DNA from: Perca fluviatilis
Taxonomy: Eukaryota; Chordata; Actinopteri; Perciformes; Percidae
Assembly: GCF_010015445.1 (NCBI RefSeq)
Contig: NC_053129.1
Span: forward strand, 19,978,249 to 20,042,248
Direction of reading: 5' to 3'
Length of the DNA stretch: 64,000 nt
Within the stretch, counting starts at the first letter, position 1. Each line of letters opens with the position of its first letter. The notes beneath the pieces are model-generated. The model was given only the letters and a program-made list of their open reading frames with translations, had not been told where the DNA came from and did not search any database. A program made the translations under genes and the position numbers. Shown here one piece after another: positions 61,101 through 64,000 of the stretch.

Positions 61101-64000
61101 AGACCTGTAGCTCGACCCATCTACCCTAATTACAGAAGGGAGTTAAGCAAAGGGTCAGGGTCTCCACCCACTACGCCCTGCTTCACATTACCCCTCAGTC
61201 ACTTGAGAATCAACAATGGTCAGACAACTTTGTGATATAAATAGAAAGGCTGTGCTGTTGCTATGTTATTGCAGGTGCCCAAAGTAGGGAGACTAATTTG
61301 TGGACTTATTGCTCCCCTAAAATTTGGGTTACTGAAATAGAGTAGAAGGACACACATGCATACAAATGTGCAGGGGTTGGGAGACATCAGGATGACAGTC
61401 AGCATGTAATTTGCGGACACCAGTGGTTGCCACCGTGTGCTGTACGACATGAATGTACCGCTGAACTGATGACCCAGCAAAGCAGTGTTGACTCATGATA
61501 AAAGACATACTTGATGAAACAATAAGAAGAAATGCTTAATAATTTCCAATTTTAAGAAAAGAGGAAACAGGAGTGATTTACATGAGAAAATGATTAATGC
61601 TTATGCTTGTATACTATGTTTTAAAAATAGTTAATAGGTAAACTAGCGCTGTAGTTGACAAAGATGCTATATGACAAGCATAGCATTCATAACTGACTTT
61701 AAAGTAAGACACATTTTAATCAAATCTTGCATATTTTGTTTGGTTCATCAGTTCTGTATGAAGCCACAAGTGCATTTCGAACTTTATGTTGAGAATGACG
61801 CACTTTGAACTCTCAAACTACCATCAGTAGATTTCACACTTGACAAAGTAAATTGATCTACGTGACCCCAGCTGAGTCATTCAATGTCTCAATATTTGAA
61901 GAGGCAGTCAATGAGGCTGAATGAAGATGAGAAAAGTGAATAAAATCAAGTCAAGCATAGAGTTACCACGACGGGTAGTGGAGCATAACCTGGATAAAAC
62001 CCAAAGGCCACAGTGCTGTAGGATTCCTCAATTTAAAGTTTAAGGAAAAAGAGGATTCCATCACTTTCAAATTTCACAGCAGAGCGCAGGGACTGATCTC
62101 CAGGTGCATGTTATGGGGTGTTTTTGCAATGTAATCAATTTAATTTAGGTAAGTAAGGTAAATTATGTATTGCTCTTAGGGCCACTATGACTTCTCAGCA
62201 CTGATTTCTACACCAAACGAGGTTTGAATCTTGACCTTGTGAGACCCTACTCTATCTGGCAGGCTGTCACACAGTCTTTGAGCAGCACTGACTGCCTCTG
62301 AAAATCAAGCTTTGAAATGAAGAAATGAGCCATGAAGTAGAAAATTGGGCAAACAGTTGAAACCCTAATAGATGTCTGACGCCACAAAGCCAAAGTAGGA
62401 GAAGTAATCACTCATCAACTAGTCAGGCAGTGATGTGAATGCTCTTTCTTCATGAAGTCATGTAGGCAGTCATATCTATGCCCAATAATAAGAAAGATAC
62501 GTAAAAATCTGAAATTACTGTTAATCACAGGATGTGATTTCTGGTAAACTGCATGCTCTATCAGCAAATTCTGGACAAGTCACTTCCTCAGAGAGCACCG
62601 GAGTGCTTGTATGTTTGTACTATCCTTCTGTATGTGTCATTTTGACTCACCAGGGATTTTTCCCATACACCCCTACAAAACAAGTCAGATGGAGGGGACC
62701 TCTCAAATATTACTTAAGGTTAACTTAAACAATTTGTGTATAAAAAACATCCATGTTATTTCTGAATATAATAATATAAGATAAAGAAATGGTAGACCCG
62801 CATACAACAACAACAGCGGCAGATACACTTCAGCAGCCAACCCATTAAAACCAACCGCAATTAAGGCAACTACTTGGCCTCTGTTGCTTTGCACCAGCTC
62901 TCAACTCAAAAAACACACACCGGATGTGGATAATGCATCATGCATTAATGGCTGGGCCCCACAGCTACACACAATCACCACTGGTACCATACACAACTGG
63001 AACTGGAATTAAAACTCTGGGTTTTAGAGAGATATTATAAGAGTTTAGATAATTAAGTTGTTTGTTGTGAGATGTTGCACAATTAGCACCAGCAAGATGT
63101 TCTCTCACCATTAATGCATTATTGTGTCTGTCACCAAGTCTTTTAATGGCTGTCTGATTAGCTTAGACTCTGGCTGAGTATGACATGAAAACATACAGTA
63201 AATTAATCTGACTCAGCACTATAACTCAGCTCTACGTGCTTTGATATGGAGTATAAATCTTATGTTAATTACAACAGAATTTAATCTTTAATTTGATTAA
63301 AAAACTACATTATTGTGTTGTTTATGTAAGTGTTTTTTTCACAATATCTTAAATGGAAGCCTTTACTGTAATAGTCTTGAAATTTACCACTGCATTGGCT
63401 CAGCAACAACTGGGACAGAAGGTTCAGCCTGTGAGTGAGAGAAGCCAGAAAAACACCCTGCATTAATTGTTTGTTTACAATACAGCTCCATTGGCCCTGA
63501 GCCTCAGCCAAGCTAAATCAGTCTATCTTCTTTTTTTTGGCAACAAGCTTGTTTATCACTTTATCCCTCTTCTTCATCATCTATACAGAACCTAGTGCTG
63601 ACTAACAAAATTACTTTCCTGTGAAATGCCACTACTATCTGATATGAATGTGTTGAGATCTAACAGGTTACCACTAGCAATAAAACAGATATATGAATTG
63701 GGAAGAGAAAAAAGGATTAAATTGTGTTATTGCAACTCTTTTATGACAATGTCGACATGTTGAAAACAGACAACAGTCGGTTGTGGCAACTGTAAACTAT
63801 CTACACCCTTGTTGTAGGATTCAGCGGTGATGCTGCTGAGTCACAAATGAGGCATGCTATAGATAAATATGGCAAAACACAAAGAGCTGGGTGCGCACTC
63901 ATGCCTAGCTGCACAATCATTACCAAACCAGATATTTTCAGACTGTTGGTGACCAAAATTTTAACATGCGGCTAGTTTGTATTTTTTCTGGCCTGTCATG

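Larger units (their letters stand above)
54750..64000 (-). other. ust intron 1 (partial; exon 1 not found)
   Basis: No minus-strand frame here encodes a short cytosolic tail plus membrane anchor with a phase-1 donor, so exon 1 should lie beyond 64000. The intron holds a repeat cluster at 55.0-56.5 kb including an L1 3' end, a foldback at 56836-56902 and a hairpin-type repeat end at 58106. From about 58200 to 64000 I see AT-rich sequence without recognisable features. Confidence 0.7.

Noticed and set aside
62703..62894. A hydrophobic minus-strand frame as a candidate ust exon 1 (membrane anchor)
   Set aside because: It lacks a basic cytosolic tail, has no resemblance to the UST N-terminus, and has no phase-1 donor in a suitable place.

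Overview
This window is nuclear DNA from a vertebrate, almost certainly a ray-finned fish and probably a percomorph. Two spliced, vertebrate-type genes can be read through their exon-intron borders. The rest is introns and intergenic DNA rich in microsatellites, with a tRNA-derived SINE, an L1 3' end, Tc1 fragments and small inverted-repeat elements of kinds common in fish. Nothing prokaryotic is present.

Layout. (1) 1-4110: upstream intergenic DNA, no gene recognised. (2) 4351-13538, + strand: a complete eight-exon gene for a 567-residue 12-TM organic cation/carnitine transporter of the SLC22 family, best matched to slc22a16. Every junction is GT-AG, the phases join without a break, and a polyadenylation signal lies near 14582. 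(3) 14600-35900: the space between the two genes. It is dominated by an AT-rich minisatellite of about 18 kb (15301-33500) built from 25-bp and 36-bp monomers. The array has captured and copied a Tc1-like transposase fragment and a retrotransposon-like tail, and it is split by a 1,061-bp hAT-like element with a perfect 8-bp target-site duplication. (4) 35903-54749, - strand: exons 2-8 of a uronyl 2-O-sulfotransferase gene (ust), 327 codons plus stop. The first exon (cytosolic tail and membrane anchor) is not in the window, so 54750-64000 is read as intron 1. The ust introns hold several nested elements.

The two genes are convergent, with their 3' ends facing each other across the array. They have no known shared pathway: one is a plasma-membrane transporter and the other a Golgi enzyme of dermatan/chondroitin sulfate synthesis. 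In human both orthologues lie on chromosome 6q but far apart.

I found no convincing undescribed enzymatic or defence system. The most unusual object is the minisatellite: its two edges use a simpler monomer than its core, it contains a duplication with an offset of about 7.65 kb marked by embedded transposon pieces, and one stretch (about 18.1-24.3 kb) is so rich in small indels that assembly quality is in doubt. The many long minus-strand ORFs inside the array come from repeat periodicity and are not genes. All family names rest on recognising sequence by eye; no database search was run.
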